Position numbers and translations under genes: made by a program. Shown in pieces: positions 37,239 to 46,236 of a stretch of DNA of 64,000 bases. How positions within the stretch are numbered: position 1 is the stretch's first letter; each line of letters opens with the position of its first letter. This DNA is from CAADGL01 sp964643885 (GTDB lineage: Bacteria; Planctomycetota; Phycisphaerae; UBA1845; Fen-1342), in NCBI GenBank assembly GCA_964643885.1, contig CAZXUI010000016.1:1-64000 (forward strand). Reading direction: 5' to 3'. The notes below the pieces were generated by a model. That model saw only the letters and a program-made list of their open reading frames with translations. It was not told the origin of the DNA and ran no database searches.

Positions 37239-37269
37239 GGCCCGGCGGAGCGGGCCTCTTTGCCCGCCG

Positions 37270-37475
37270 ACCGGGTGGGGCAGGCATCTTGCCTGCCGAT
37301 GTCGGGTGGTACGGGCGTCCCGCCCGTACGCGGATGCGAATCCCGCGCACTGGGGAGCGCGGGTGTCCCGCCCGCGTCCGCTGCGGTGGTGCGGCCTCTC
37401 CGCCCGCCGTCTAATCGTAGGGTGCGTCCCTCGACGCACCAACAAAGGCTGTAGCGTGCGTCCCGTGACGCACCA
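37270..37475. repeat. Cluster of several different palindromic repeats
   Basis: Within about 200 bp lie GGCAGGCA-TCT-TGCCTGCC (about 37281-37299), GTACGGGCG-TCC-CGCCCGTAC (about 37311-37331), CGCGGGTG-TCC-CGCCCGCG with one mismatch (about 37359-37377), GGTGCGTC-CCTC-GACGCACC (about 37421-37440), and GTGCGTC-CCGT-GACGCAC (about 37458-37475). All share the stem-short loop-stem design but differ in sequence. No gene is seen between 37239 and 37576. Confidence 0.8.
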
Positions 37476-37576
37476 ACAAATCTCGCGTGTGGTCAACCGC
37501 TGCCCCGCTCACAGGACTCCGTGCGGAAGTCATCGGACTACCCGGTGGCCCGGGTCTGATCGGCGGCGCGTGAATC

Positions 37577-38970
37577 GTGGCAACCTGCGGCCGGCCGATC
37601 TGGAGCTGGACCGAGAATCCTGTTGACAAACGCCCGGGGTCGGTGAACAATCAGTGGTGGAAGGTCTGTGCCGCGTCGAGTCAGCCAGTTCATGCGCGTC
37701 TGCGGTGCGTTTCCAGTATTCGTGTCATTGGGGAGCTTCTGAGGGCGGTTTCGACAGTTCGCTGCAAAAATGCACTTCGTGAGGGGCGTGGAGTTTCTCT
37801 GCTTCGCGCGGTCTGCACGAAATGCCACCTGACCGACGTCGCTCTCGCGGACATCGATTTCGACGGCCATCTGGACATCGTCGCGACGGCCGGCTGGGCG
37901 AACCAGGACACAGACGAGTTGGACCCCAATTACGACCCGAGTGCCCAAGCGGAGTGGGGCCTGTACTGGATCCGAAACGAATTGGGCGGGCAGTTCTCTC
38001 AACAGGTTGAGTTTCGAGGAACTACCGGAGGCCCCTACCCGCTTCGCGGGCTGGCGGTGGCGGACCTGGATGGCGACAACAGGCCCGAGATCGTCGCGGC
38101 AGTGGACACCGAGTGGGAGGGTGGTCCGGAAAACCTCGACAAGGTATTCATCTGGTACAACTCCCAGGCCGGAGATACTCAACCGATTTCCCGATCGATC
38201 TGAATCTACCCGCGTCCCTGTGGTCTCAGGCGCCCAACGATGTCGTGGTCGGAAAATTCGTGGCGACACCGGAATCCCCCTTTCCCGATATCGTGTCTGC
38301 CAATGCAGGGGACGATTCACTAACGACGCTCATCAACTTGGGCTTTCAGAACTTCGCGCTCAATACAACCGCCGGGTGCGGCGGAGACCTCTGGTGGTCG
38401 TTTTATGCGATTACGTCCGATGTCTTAGGTCCAGGACCGCATCATGATATCGCGGCGGTCCAGATCGAATCGGATTACGTCATGGTTCAGCGCGGAAACG
38501 GCCTTGGCGGGTTCACGCAGGACTGCAACCAATACGGTCCAGACATCTATCATCTGAGCCCGCCGGGCGGCGCGCCGCTTCGTGCCTTTCGTCCGCGCGA
38601 CATCACGAGCGGTCATCTGAATGGTGGCGTCAAGCCGGATCTTGTTGCAACGCTGAACGCTTACGGCGGAATTCAAGACCCGCATCCGGACTACGTTGCG
38701 ATCCTCACGGGCAAGGGCGATGGGACCTTCCAGCATACGGCGGCGAGTACACAGTACTATAAGGCGGTCCCCGCCGGCTCGACACCTGTAAAGGTGATCA
38801 TCGCCGACCTGACCCGAGACGGCTTCGGTGATATCATCACGAGCAATCACGAGTCGAACAGCATCAGCGTGCTTGTGAACATGATGCTCGTGATCTCACC
38901 CGAGCAGCGTCGTGAGGGTCGTTTCGTGGGCGCCGCGCTCGGACGTACCGAGCGCGGCGCCGACGTCTGA
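37577..38970 (+). pseudogene. FG-GAP/VCBS-type repeat protein broken by a frameshift
   Basis: Two overlapping frames encode one protein. Frame one (37577-38203) has FG-GAP motifs VALADIDFDGHLDIVATAG and GLAVADLDGDNRPEIVAAVD and runs to FIWYNSQAGD. Frame two (to 38970) carries on with DFPIDLNLPASLW, PDIVSANAGDDSLTTLIN, KPDLVATLNAYGG and VKVIIADLTRDGFGDIITSN. The switch lies around 38165-38190. Upstream of about 37820 the sequence has no signal peptide and no repeat character, so the 5' end also looks lost. Such proteins form extracellular beta-propellers. Either decay or an assembly indel is possible. GC content is lower than around it. Confidence 0.7.
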
Positions 38971-38995
38971 TCGGCGACTTGCGAGAATTCGAGTG

Positions 38996-40156
38996 ATGCG
39001 ATCGACTTGTATAGGATTCGTCTTGTTCTCAGGCTCGGTGCTGAGCCTCGTTCCCGCCTACACGGCGGATTTCTACGGCCTCGGACATCCTGGTCAAAGC
39101 ACGTTTGCCGCCGCAACGGGCGTCTCCGCGAACGGCGGCGCCGTTTCGGGCTATGCGATCACCGGCTTTGCGTTCGAAGCGTTTCGGTGGACGCCGGACG
39201 GCGGCTACGAACTGCTCGGCCATCTCCCCGGCGGGGGCTTCACAACGCGCGCCGCGGCCATCTCGGGTGACGGGCTTACGCTGGCTGGTCTGAGCGTCGC
39301 CGCCAACGGCCCCGAGGCATTCCGATGGACGGCGGCCGGCGGAATGATCGGGCTCGGCGATCTGCCGGGCGGCGAGTTCGACAGCCGCGCGCAGGCCGTT
39401 TCGTATGATGGCTCCGTAGTTGTCGGAATAGGCCGCTCGGCTCAATCTGAGCTGATCGAGGCTTTTCGATGGACGGCCGACGGAGGCATGGTCCCGCTCG
39501 GACACTTGGGAGGACAACACTACAGCCGGGCCTTCAGCGTATCCGCGGACGGCAATGTAGTTGTAGGAGATACGTACTCATTGAACGGACGCGAGGCATT
39601 CCGCTGGACGCCGGATGAGGGCATGGTCGGGATTGGTGACCTGCCGGGCGGCGGCTTCAGGAGCGCCGCGTATGCTGTCTCCGCTGACGGGAACGTGATC
39701 GTCGGCGAAAGTGGTTCGAGCAGCGGCCTGGAGGCGTTTCGCTGGACTGAAGCCGGAGGGATGACTGGGCTGGGGGATCTGTCCGGGCATGTGTTTCAGA
39801 GCGCTGCGCTGGCGGCCTCCGCCGATGGTTCGGTCGTGGTCGGATATGGAACGGCTACGGAGGGGCTTCGGGCGTTCATCTGGGACGAGTTCAACGGGAT
39901 GGAGAGTCTTGAGGATGTTCTGACGAACCTTGGCGTCGACCTGGGGGGCTGGATTCTCAGGGAAGCAACGGGCATCTCAGCCGACGGTCTGACGATTGTC
40001 GGAACCGGCTTCAGCCCGCAAGGCCGTGTCGAGCCTTGGATCGCCCACATCCCCGAGCCGGCGAGCGCGGCGCTCGTCCTAATCGCGCTGCCGTTTCTTC
40101 GCGGCCGGGCCCGCCGGCGTGCGAAATACGCGTCTGGCGAGCACGCAGCGCGGTGA
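38996..40156 (+). CDS. HAF-repeat extracellular protein with PEP-CTERM sorting signal
   Basis: A 386-residue exported protein with signal peptide (CIGFVLFSGSVLSLVPAY). About seven repeats of some 46-50 residues follow, with core EAFRWT.DGGM..LG.LPGG....A.AVSADG.VVVG, the pattern of the HAF extracellular repeat family. The C-terminus is a PEP-CTERM signal: IPEPASAALVLIALPFLRGR (PEP motif, hydrophobic helix, Arg cluster). An exosortase would be expected to process it; none is in this window. The start is ATG 38996, within the 3' flank of the broken FG-GAP gene. The gene ends at a tandem repeat. Confidence 0.88.
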   Translation: MRSTCIGFVLFSGSVLSLVPAYTADFYGLGHPGQSTFAAATGVSANGGAVSGYAITGFAFEAFRWTPDGGYELLGHLPGGGFTTRAAAISGDGLTLAGLSVAANGPEAFRWTAAGGMIGLGDLPGGEFDSRAQAVSYDGSVVVGIGRSAQSELIEAFRWTADGGMVPLGHLGGQHYSRAFSVSADGNVVVGDTYSLNGREAFRWTPDEGMVGIGDLPGGGFRSAAYAVSADGNVIVGESGSSSGLEAFRWTEAGGMTGLGDLSGHVFQSAALAASADGSVVVGYGTATEGLRAFIWDEFNGMESLEDVLTNLGVDLGGWILREATGISADGLTIVGTGFSPQGRVEPWIAHIPEPASAALVLIALPFLRGRARRRAKYASGEHAAR

Positions 40157-40168
40157 TAGAGCGAGGCC

Positions 40169-40281
40169 CGTCGCTTGGCGCGACGGGTTCTGACCGTCGT
40201 CGCTCGGCGCGACGGGTTCTGACCGTCGTCGCTTGGCGCGACGGGTTGTGACCGTCATCGCTCGGCGCGGCGGGTTCTGAT
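40169..40281. repeat. 29-bp tandem palindromic repeat, about 4 copies
   Basis: Units CGTCGTCGCTCGGCGCGACG plus GGTTCTGAC start at about 40169 (partial), 40195, 40224 and 40253. Each can fold as CCGTCGC-TTGGC-GCGACGG. It lies between the convergent PEP-CTERM gene and the dioxygenase gene. The GGCGGGTTCTGACGC tail recurs near 54481. Confidence 0.85.
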
Positions 40282-40347
40282 CGCCGCCGCGCGTGGCCAC
40301 CGCCGCCGATGCCAACTGCCGGAGGTGCCTTCCGCCGCCGCGCCGGA

Positions 40348-40872
40348 CTATCCCCGCGGCTGCGGCTTGTTCACCTTCGTCCCGCAGCGCTTGCACGTCC
40401 GCCGCGCGTCGTCCTTCCAGAACGCCTCCATCGTCTCGCGGAAATGCTCGACGATGTCCGCGCAGTCGAACTCGATGTCCTCCACCAGCTCCCCGCACTC
40501 CTCGCAGTAGAAGACCAGGTGCTCCTTCTCGCCCTTCGGCCGCAGGCGCTCGACCACGATGCCAATCGTGTTCGGCCCGCGCTGCGGCGAATGCGGCACA
40601 TTCGGCGGGATGAAGAACGTATCGCCCTCGCGGATGACGTGATCGACAATTTTGCCGTCCTCGCGCGTCCGCACGACGATGTCCCCCTGCACCTGGTAGA
40701 AGAACTCCTCCGAGGCGGTGACGTGAAAGTCGTTGCGGGCGTTCGGGCCGCCGACGACCATCACGAAGAAATCCTTGCCATCGTAGAGATACTTGTTGCC
40801 GACCGGCGGTTTGAGAAGATGGCGGTTCTGCTCGACCCACTTGCGCAGGTTCAGCGGAGGCATGACTGACAT
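40348..40872 (-). CDS. nbaC: 3-Hydroxyanthranilate 3,4-dioxygenase
   Basis: A single-domain cupin of 174 residues that opens the ring of 3-hydroxyanthranilate, the step leading to quinolinate or on to 2-aminomuconate. It has NLRKWVEQNRHLLKPPVGNK at the N-terminus, the iron-binding region NDFHVTASEEFFYQ, GDTFFIPPNVPHSPQR, and the bacterial C-terminal rubredoxin-like metal site made of CEECGELVED and CKRCGTKV. AAGGAG lies about 9 nt before ATG 40872. No other kynurenine-pathway gene is nearby, so whether it serves NAD synthesis or tryptophan breakdown cannot be told. Confidence 0.93.
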   Translation of the reverse strand: MSVMPPLNLRKWVEQNRHLLKPPVGNKYLYDGKDFFVMVVGGPNARNDFHVTASEEFFYQVQGDIVVRTREDGKIVDHVIREGDTFFIPPNVPHSPQRGPNTIGIVVERLRPKGEKEHLVFYCEECGELVEDIEFDCADIVEHFRETMEAFWKDDARRTCKRCGTKVNKPQPRG

Positions 40873-40981
40873 GGCGTCGCTCCTTCGAATCGATGCCCGA
40901 GACACGATCGCAGCGCTTCGAAAAGAGTCTACGCCCACACGCTCGCGCCCGTCAACGCGGCCGCGATACCCCCCGCCCCGC

Positions 40982-43705
40982 TCAGCGGCCGACCTTGGCC
41001 GGCCGCCGCGTGCTTCGCCGCCGCCCACGCGTCTTGCCGGGCTCCCCGCCGCTCTCGCGGATCTTCTGCTCCCGCGCCACCAGCAGCTCGACCGCCTGCG
41101 GCAGCGTGATCTCGGCCGGGTCGCGGTCCTTGGGGATCGTCGCATTCACCACGCCGTCCGTCACGTACGGCCCGTAGCGGCCGCTCTTGACCGACACGGA
41201 TGCGCCCGTGCCCGGCCGGGGGCCGAGCTCGCGCATCGTCGCCGGCTGGGCCGTTCGGCCGCGGCCCTTCGGCTGGCGCAGAATCTCCAGCGCCTGCGCC
41301 AGCGTGATCGTCCGCAGCGCCTCGTGATCCGGCAGGCTGCGCGTCTCGTTGCCCATCTTGATATAGGGCCCGAAGCGGCCGTCCTGCACCGTGATCGGCT
41401 CGCCCGTTTCCGGGTGTTTGCCGATCTCGCGCGGGAACGAGAGCAGCAGCAGGGCGTCGTCGAGCGTGATCGTGTCCATCGACATGCCCGGCCAGAGGCT
41501 GGCCATCTTCGGCTTGCCGCCGCGCTTGACGGTCCCCTTCTCGGTCAGCTCCGGGTCGCCGAGCTGCACATAGGGCCCGAACCGGCCGGTCTTGATGTAG
41601 ATCGGCTTGCCCGTCTCCGGATCGTGGCCGAGCACGCGGTCGCCCTTGGCCGCCTGCTCGAGCAGCTCGAGCGCCTTCTCGACCGTCAACTCGTCCGGCG
41701 GCAGGTCCTCGGGAATCGTCGCCCGCCGCTCGCCGTCGCCGATCTGAACGTACGGTCCGTAGCGGCCGACGCGGGCCACGACTGCCTCGCCCTGTGCCGT
41801 GCGGCCGATCTCGATGCTCGAGACCTCGCGCGGGTCGATCTCCTCGCTGCCGGAGCCGATCAGCTCCTTCAAGCCGACGCGCGCGATCTGGGCCCGGTCG
41901 TTGCCATTCCGGGCGCCGAAGTAGAAGTCGCGCAGCCACGGCGTGGAGTCGCATTCGCCGTTGGCGATCGTGTCGAGGCCGTCTTCCATGCGCGCGGTGA
42001 ATTCATAGTCCACCAGGTCCGGCAGGTGCCGCTCGAGCAGGTTCACCACGGCGAAGGCGGTGAAGGTCGGCACGAGCGCCGTGCCCTTGCGCCAGACGTA
42101 GCCGCGGTCCTGAATCGTCTGAATGATCGTCGCATAGGTGCTCGGCCGGCCGATGCCGCGCTCTTCGAGCTCGCGAATCAGGCTGGCCTCGGTGTAGCGC
42201 GCCGGCGGCTCCGTGAAATGCTGTAGCGGCTCGACCTTCTCGGGCAGCAGCTTCTGTCCGACCGCCAGCGGCGGCAGGACGCGCTCCTGGTCTTCCAGCT
42301 CCGCCGCCGGATCGTCCGAGCCCTCGACATAGGCCCGCAGGAAGCCGGCGAACTGAATCACCTTGCCGGACGTGGTGAACGCGGCCGTCCCGAAGCGCCC
42401 GCCCGGCGCCTCGAAGCGGATCGTCGTGCGCAGGCCGTGCGCGTCCTTCATCTGCGAGGCGATCGTGCGTTTCCAGATCAGGTCGTAGAGCTTCAGCGCA
42501 TCCGGCTCGAGCTCGTCGGCGACGCTCTTGGGCGTGCGGAAAGTCTCGCCGGCCGGGCGAATCGCCTCGTGCGCCTCCTGTGCGTTCTTGCTCTTGCCTT
42601 TGTAGATGCGCGGCTGGTCGGGCAGGTAGTCGCCGCCGTAGAGCTCCTGCACCTGCCGCCGGGCGGCGCTGAGCGCCTCGTTCGACAGCGTCGTCGAGTC
42701 GGTTCGCATGTAAGTGATGTAACCGTTCTCGTACAGGCTCTGCGCCAGGCGCATCGTCCGCTGTGCGCTGAAGCGCAGCTTGCGGGCCGCTTCCTGCTGC
42801 AACGTCGACGTGATGAACGGCGCATAGGGCCGGTTCGTGAACGGCTTCTCCGTCACGTCAGCCACGGTGAACTCGGCCGCACGGAGAATCTCGGCCAGAT
42901 CGCGGGCCTTGTCGCCGTCGAGCCGCACGACCTCCGTGCCCGGCTTCACCTTGCCCGTCGTGTCGTCGAAATCCTTGCCCGTCGCGACCCGCGTGCGGTC
43001 CAGCTCGACCAGCTTCGAGCCGACCGTCTCCGGACCGCCGCCCCTGACCTTCAGATCCGCGGCGACATCCCAGTATTCCGCCCGCACGAAACGCATCCGC
43101 GACCGCTCGCGCTCGACGATCAGCCGTGTCGCGACCGACTGGACCCGCCCGGCCGACAGCTTCGGCCGCACTTTGCGCCAGAGCACCGGCGAGACCTCGT
43201 AGCCGTAGAGCCGGTCGAGGATGCGCCGCGTCTCCTGGGCGCTGACGAGTTTCAGATCGATGTCGCGCGTCTGCTGGATGGCCTTCTGAATGGCCGAGCG
43301 CGTGATCTCGTCGAAGACCATCCGCTTGACCGGCACCTTCGGCTGAAGCACCTCGGCCAGGTGCCATGCGATCGCCTCGCCCTCGCGGTCTTCGTCGGTC
43401 GCCAGGTAGACCGCGTCGGCATCGCGGAGCTTCTCGCGAAGCTTGCGGACCTGCGCCTTCTTCGCGGCCGGAACGATGTAGACCGGCTCGAAATCCGCCT
43501 CCACGTTCACGCCCAGCCGCGCCCAGGGCTGATCCTTGATGCTCTCGGGGATTTCCGAGGCCGTCGAAGGCAGGTCGCGAATGTGGCCGATCGACGACTC
43601 GACCTCGAAATCGCCGCCGAGGTACTTGTGGATCGTCTTCGCCTTCGCGGGCGATTCGACGATCACCAGCGCCTTGCCATGCCCGCCGCTGCTTTTCCTG
43701 GCCAT
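40982..43705 (-). CDS. topA: DNA topoisomerase I (type IA)
   Basis: Relaxes negative supercoils through a 5'-phosphotyrosine. The TOPRIM domain comes first (ALVIVESPAKAKTIHKYLGG, ATDEDREGEAIAWHL), then the core with KLSAGRVQSVATRLIVERE and the active-site Tyr in ENGYITYMRTDSTTLS. The C-terminal part has four GRYGPYV-type topoisomerase repeats and a basic Arg-rich tail, and lacks the four-Cys zinc fingers of the E. coli enzyme. The length is 907 residues from ATG 43705; a TTG at 43720 is a weaker alternative. It is divergent from the tRNA-Leu gene, with a 343-bp space holding two palindromes. Confidence 0.96.
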   Translation of the reverse strand: MARKSSGGHGKALVIVESPAKAKTIHKYLGGDFEVESSIGHIRDLPSTASEIPESIKDQPWARLGVNVEADFEPVYIVPAAKKAQVRKLREKLRDADAVYLATDEDREGEAIAWHLAEVLQPKVPVKRMVFDEITRSAIQKAIQQTRDIDLKLVSAQETRRILDRLYGYEVSPVLWRKVRPKLSAGRVQSVATRLIVERERSRMRFVRAEYWDVAADLKVRGGGPETVGSKLVELDRTRVATGKDFDDTTGKVKPGTEVVRLDGDKARDLAEILRAAEFTVADVTEKPFTNRPYAPFITSTLQQEAARKLRFSAQRTMRLAQSLYENGYITYMRTDSTTLSNEALSAARRQVQELYGGDYLPDQPRIYKGKSKNAQEAHEAIRPAGETFRTPKSVADELEPDALKLYDLIWKRTIASQMKDAHGLRTTIRFEAPGGRFGTAAFTTSGKVIQFAGFLRAYVEGSDDPAAELEDQERVLPPLAVGQKLLPEKVEPLQHFTEPPARYTEASLIRELEERGIGRPSTYATIIQTIQDRGYVWRKGTALVPTFTAFAVVNLLERHLPDLVDYEFTARMEDGLDTIANGECDSTPWLRDFYFGARNGNDRAQIARVGLKELIGSGSEEIDPREVSSIEIGRTAQGEAVVARVGRYGPYVQIGDGERRATIPEDLPPDELTVEKALELLEQAAKGDRVLGHDPETGKPIYIKTGRFGPYVQLGDPELTEKGTVKRGGKPKMASLWPGMSMDTITLDDALLLLSFPREIGKHPETGEPITVQDGRFGPYIKMGNETRSLPDHEALRTITLAQALEILRQPKGRGRTAQPATMRELGPRPGTGASVSVKSGRYGPYVTDGVVNATIPKDRDPAEITLPQAVELLVAREQKIRESGGEPGKTRGRRRSTRRPAKVGR

Positions 43706-43928
43706 CAGATTTCGACCCAAGTGCCTGTTTGATCAATACTTACGCCGCGGGAGAGGTCCCGCCCAATTACCATCATCGGCCGCCATCGGCCGCGAACCTC
43801 ACCCGCCGGCGGTGAATCAAGGCCGGTGGATGCTTAGCGTGGAAGGCGGCCCTGTCAAGCGGGTTCCGCCGCGATTCTGTCGTAACCATTTGTGCCAGAA
43901 AGAGTTACGGGATTGCGGCGCGGTAGCA

Positions 43929-43994
43929 TGGGCAAGCGCAGCTTGCACGCGACTGGGAAACGGGCCCGCTGGTGCGAGAATCCCTTCTCGCACC
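43929..43994. repeat. Two palindromic repeats upstream of tRNA-Leu
   Basis: TGGGCAAGC-GCA-GCTTGC (43929-43946) belongs to the GGGCAAGC family seen at 58190-58440 and 61570. GGTGCGAGAA-TCCC-TTCTCGCACC (43971-43994) is a perfect 10-bp stem and equals the head hairpin of the ~107-bp element. Nothing else is recognised between topA and the tRNA. Confidence 0.75.
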
Positions 43995-44048
43995 CCGGCG
44001 CCGCTGCCCGGTCGACGGCCGTAGGCTTATGATCCTCACCGAGCGCCC

Positions 44049-44130
44049 GCGAGAGTGGCGGAATTGGCAGACGCACCAGATTTAGGTTCTGGCGGGGAAA
44101 CCCGTGGGGGTTCGAGTCCCCCCTCTCGCA
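44049..44130 (+). tRNA. tRNA-Leu, anticodon UAG
   Basis: An 82-nt class II tRNA. The acceptor stem is GCGAGAG/CTCTCGC with discriminator A. The anticodon stem CCAGA/TCTGG encloses the loop TTTAGGT, giving anticodon TAG (UAG, reads CUN leucine codons). A variable arm (CGGGGAAACCCGT region) and T-arm GGGGGTTCGAGTCCCCC follow. CCA is not encoded. Confidence 0.95.
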
Positions 44131-44172
44131 GTCCTGCTCACCATCACGCGGCGCGCCGAGGCGCTGCGGCTC

Positions 44173-45615
44173 TCAGTTCGCGCCGTCGTCGGTCGTGCGC
44201 CCGGCCCGGCCGCGCCGAGTCCGCGGGGGCCGCCGCCCGGCCTTCACGTCCTCGTCAAATGTCCGCTTGCGCCGCAAGATGTGGTGATAGTGCTGGCCGA
44301 AGCGGTGCGCCTCGTCGCGGACCTGCTGGAGCAGCCGCAGGGCCTCGTTGTTGCGGGCCAGCTTGAGCGGCCTGCTGCGGGCCTGCACAAAGACGACCTC
44401 CTCGCGCTTCGCCAGCGAGATGACCATCGCCGGCCGGGCGGCGGCCCCGCCCTCCGCCTCGACGGCCCGTTGCATGTGGTCGAACGCCTCGAGCGCCGCG
44501 TGCAACTGCCCCAGGCCGCCGTCGATCAGGATCACATCCGGAAACAGCTCCTCCGAGATCGCCGCGTACTTGTAGCGCCGCGCGATCACCTCGCGGATCA
44601 TCGCGTAATCGTCGACGCCCTCGACACTCCTGATGCGGAACCGGCGATAGCCGCCCTTGAACGGCCGCCCGTCGATGAAGCACACCAGCGAGCCGACCGA
44701 TTCCTCGCCGTGCAGCGTGGCGATGTCGATGCCCTCGATGATGCGTGGCGGTTCGGCCAGGCCCAGCAGCTTCTGGAGCTTTCGCAGCCCCTCGCTCGGA
44801 TCGACGAAGAAGACCTCCGGCTGCACGTCCTCGTCGACGTCGCCGCTGAGCGCCAGCGACTGGATCGCCTTGATCCGGTCCCGCAGCACGGCCGCCTGCT
44901 CATAGTCCTTCCGCCCCGCGGCCTCGTTCATCTCCTGCGTCATCTGCCGCAGCAGCACGCTGCGCTTGGAGTTGAGCAGCTTGATCAGCCGCTGGATGTC
45001 TTCGCGATACGCTGCGCGGCTGATCAGCGCCGCGCACGGGGCCGTGCACTGGTTGATCGCGTGCAGCAGGCACGGCCGGAAGAAGCGCCGCTTCTCGTCG
45101 CCCTCGCGGATGTCGAGCTCGCAGGTCCGGAACTTGAAGACGCGCTGGAGCGCGTTGACCGCGTCGCGCACACCCGAGGCGCTCAGAAACGGGCCGAAGA
45201 GCTTGCTGCCCTTCAGCCGCGGCTTGCGCGTCACAAACACGCCCGGAAAGTCGTCGCCCGTCGTGATCTCCAGATACGGGAAAGTCTTGTCGTCCTTGAG
45301 CCGCTCATTGAACTGCGGCTGGATGTCCTTGATCAGCCGGTTCTCGGTCAGCAGCGCGTCGACCTCCGTCTCGCAGTCCAGGAAGTCGATGTCCTCCACC
45401 AGGGCGGCCATGTGGGCGATCTCCGGCCCGCGCGAGGCGAACAGGTCCGCCGAGTCCTGGAAGTAGCTGCTGACCCGCGCCCGCAGATCGCGGGCCTTGC
45501 CGACATAGAGCACGTGGCCATCGCGATCCTTCATCAGATAGACGCCGGGGGTCTTGGGGAAGTGGGCGATCTTCTCGCGCAGGCGGGCGATACGGTCTTC
45601 GGTCGGCGGACTCAT
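44173..45615 (-). CDS. uvrC: Excinuclease ABC subunit UvrC, without the C-terminal HhH domain
   Basis: Makes both incisions in nucleotide excision repair. The GIY-YIG nuclease has TPGVYLMKD (Gly24-Val-Tyr26), YVGKARDLRARV (Tyr37, Lys40) and DALLTENRLIK. The middle has CLLHAINQCTAPC, and a UVR motif for UvrB binding (GRKDYEQAAVLRDRI). The RNase H-like half keeps IEGIDIATLHGE, ILIDGGLGQL and DEAHRFGQHY. The protein ends shortly after this (RRKRTFDEDVKAG plus a basic tail), at 480 residues, whereas most UvrC proteins continue with a tandem helix-hairpin-helix domain to about 600. ATG 45615 lies 7 nt after TATAAT, suggesting a leaderless mRNA; ATG 45624 is the alternative. Confidence 0.93.
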   Translation of the reverse strand: MSPPTEDRIARLREKIAHFPKTPGVYLMKDRDGHVLYVGKARDLRARVSSYFQDSADLFASRGPEIAHMAALVEDIDFLDCETEVDALLTENRLIKDIQPQFNERLKDDKTFPYLEITTGDDFPGVFVTRKPRLKGSKLFGPFLSASGVRDAVNALQRVFKFRTCELDIREGDEKRRFFRPCLLHAINQCTAPCAALISRAAYREDIQRLIKLLNSKRSVLLRQMTQEMNEAAGRKDYEQAAVLRDRIKAIQSLALSGDVDEDVQPEVFFVDPSEGLRKLQKLLGLAEPPRIIEGIDIATLHGEESVGSLVCFIDGRPFKGGYRRFRIRSVEGVDDYAMIREVIARRYKYAAISEELFPDVILIDGGLGQLHAALEAFDHMQRAVEAEGGAAARPAMVISLAKREEVVFVQARSRPLKLARNNEALRLLQQVRDEAHRFGQHYHHILRRKRTFDEDVKAGRRPPRTRRGRAGRTTDDGAN

Positions 45616-45622
45616 CGCAGGC

Positions 45623-45628
45623 ATTATA
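45623..45628 (-). promoter_or_regulatory. -10 hexamer next to the uvrC start
   Basis: A perfect TATAAT on the minus strand ends 7 nt before ATG 45615 and overlaps an upstream ATG. No -35 match is seen at normal spacing. Confidence 0.5.
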
Positions 45629-45855
45629 TCCGCGGCCGGTCGCGTGCATGGCGCGCGGTCGCCTGGCGCGTAACCATCTGTCGATAAATCGTTTAGGTGA
45701 GGCTCGGGTTCGGCTATGGGGGCCGCGGGCAACGGGCCGGGCGGTCGCCGGCCCGGCCGAAAGCCGCTTGCCGGCCTGAGGCGCCACGCGGTTCGGCGGT
45801 CGGGCGGCTCCGAAAGCGCTCCCGGACCCTCTTGATCGAACACCGCCCCTCCCGC

Positions 45856-45884
45856 TTGAAAACCACGCGCCGCCCGGATAAAAC
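45856..45884 (+). promoter_or_regulatory. Promoter of the Hc1-like gene
   Basis: TTGAAA (45856-45861), a 17-bp spacer and TAAAAC (45879-45884), giving a leader of about 100 nt to ATG 45991. The rest of the 375-bp divergent space holds nothing I recognise. Confidence 0.4.
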
Positions 45885-45990
45885 CCGTCAGGCCGCGTCC
45901 GGAGGCCGCTTTCGCTGGCGGCCGGAAGTCGGATGCGGCCGTTCCGTGCGTTCACGCGGTGAATTCGCGCTGGCCTGAACGGAGATGATC

Positions 45991-46182
45991 ATGGACGAGT
46001 ACGAGAAGCTCAGGCGGCTCGTGGAAGAGGTTGCGGACGACGTTCTGAAGGCGGTGGGGGGCAACAAGGCCGCCGGAACACGGGTCCGCAAGGTGATGCA
46101 GGACATCAAGAACACGGCTCAGCTTGTGCGTCAGAAGGTCCTGGAGATTCGAGCCAGCGAGGAGAACCCGTCCGCTTCGTGA
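45991..46182 (+). CDS. Histone H1-like protein (Hc1 type)
   Basis: A 63-residue protein. KLRRLVEEVADDVLKAVGGN and KAAGTRVRKVMQDIKNTAQL show the GNKAAxxRVR core of the Hc1/histone H1-like family known from Chlamydia and common as small proteins in Planctomycetota. It is less lysine-rich than chlamydial Hc1 and lacks a long basic tail, so DNA compaction as such is uncertain. GGAG lies 6 nt before ATG 45991, which decides against ATG 45985. It leads a same-strand group with the FabZ-like and UvrC-like genes (54 and 44 bp gaps). Confidence 0.85.
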   Translation: MDEYEKLRRLVEEVADDVLKAVGGNKAAGTRVRKVMQDIKNTAQLVRQKVLEIRASEENPSAS

Positions 46183-46236
46183 AGAACGCGCCGTGGGCTC
46201 AGAGAGTCCGCACCCGGATTCCTATGCGGAGCTTTC

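Noticed and set aside
44055..44366. Open frame starting MAELADAPDLGSGG over the tRNA-Leu
   Set aside because: This peptide is the usual false translation of a tRNA-Leu gene.
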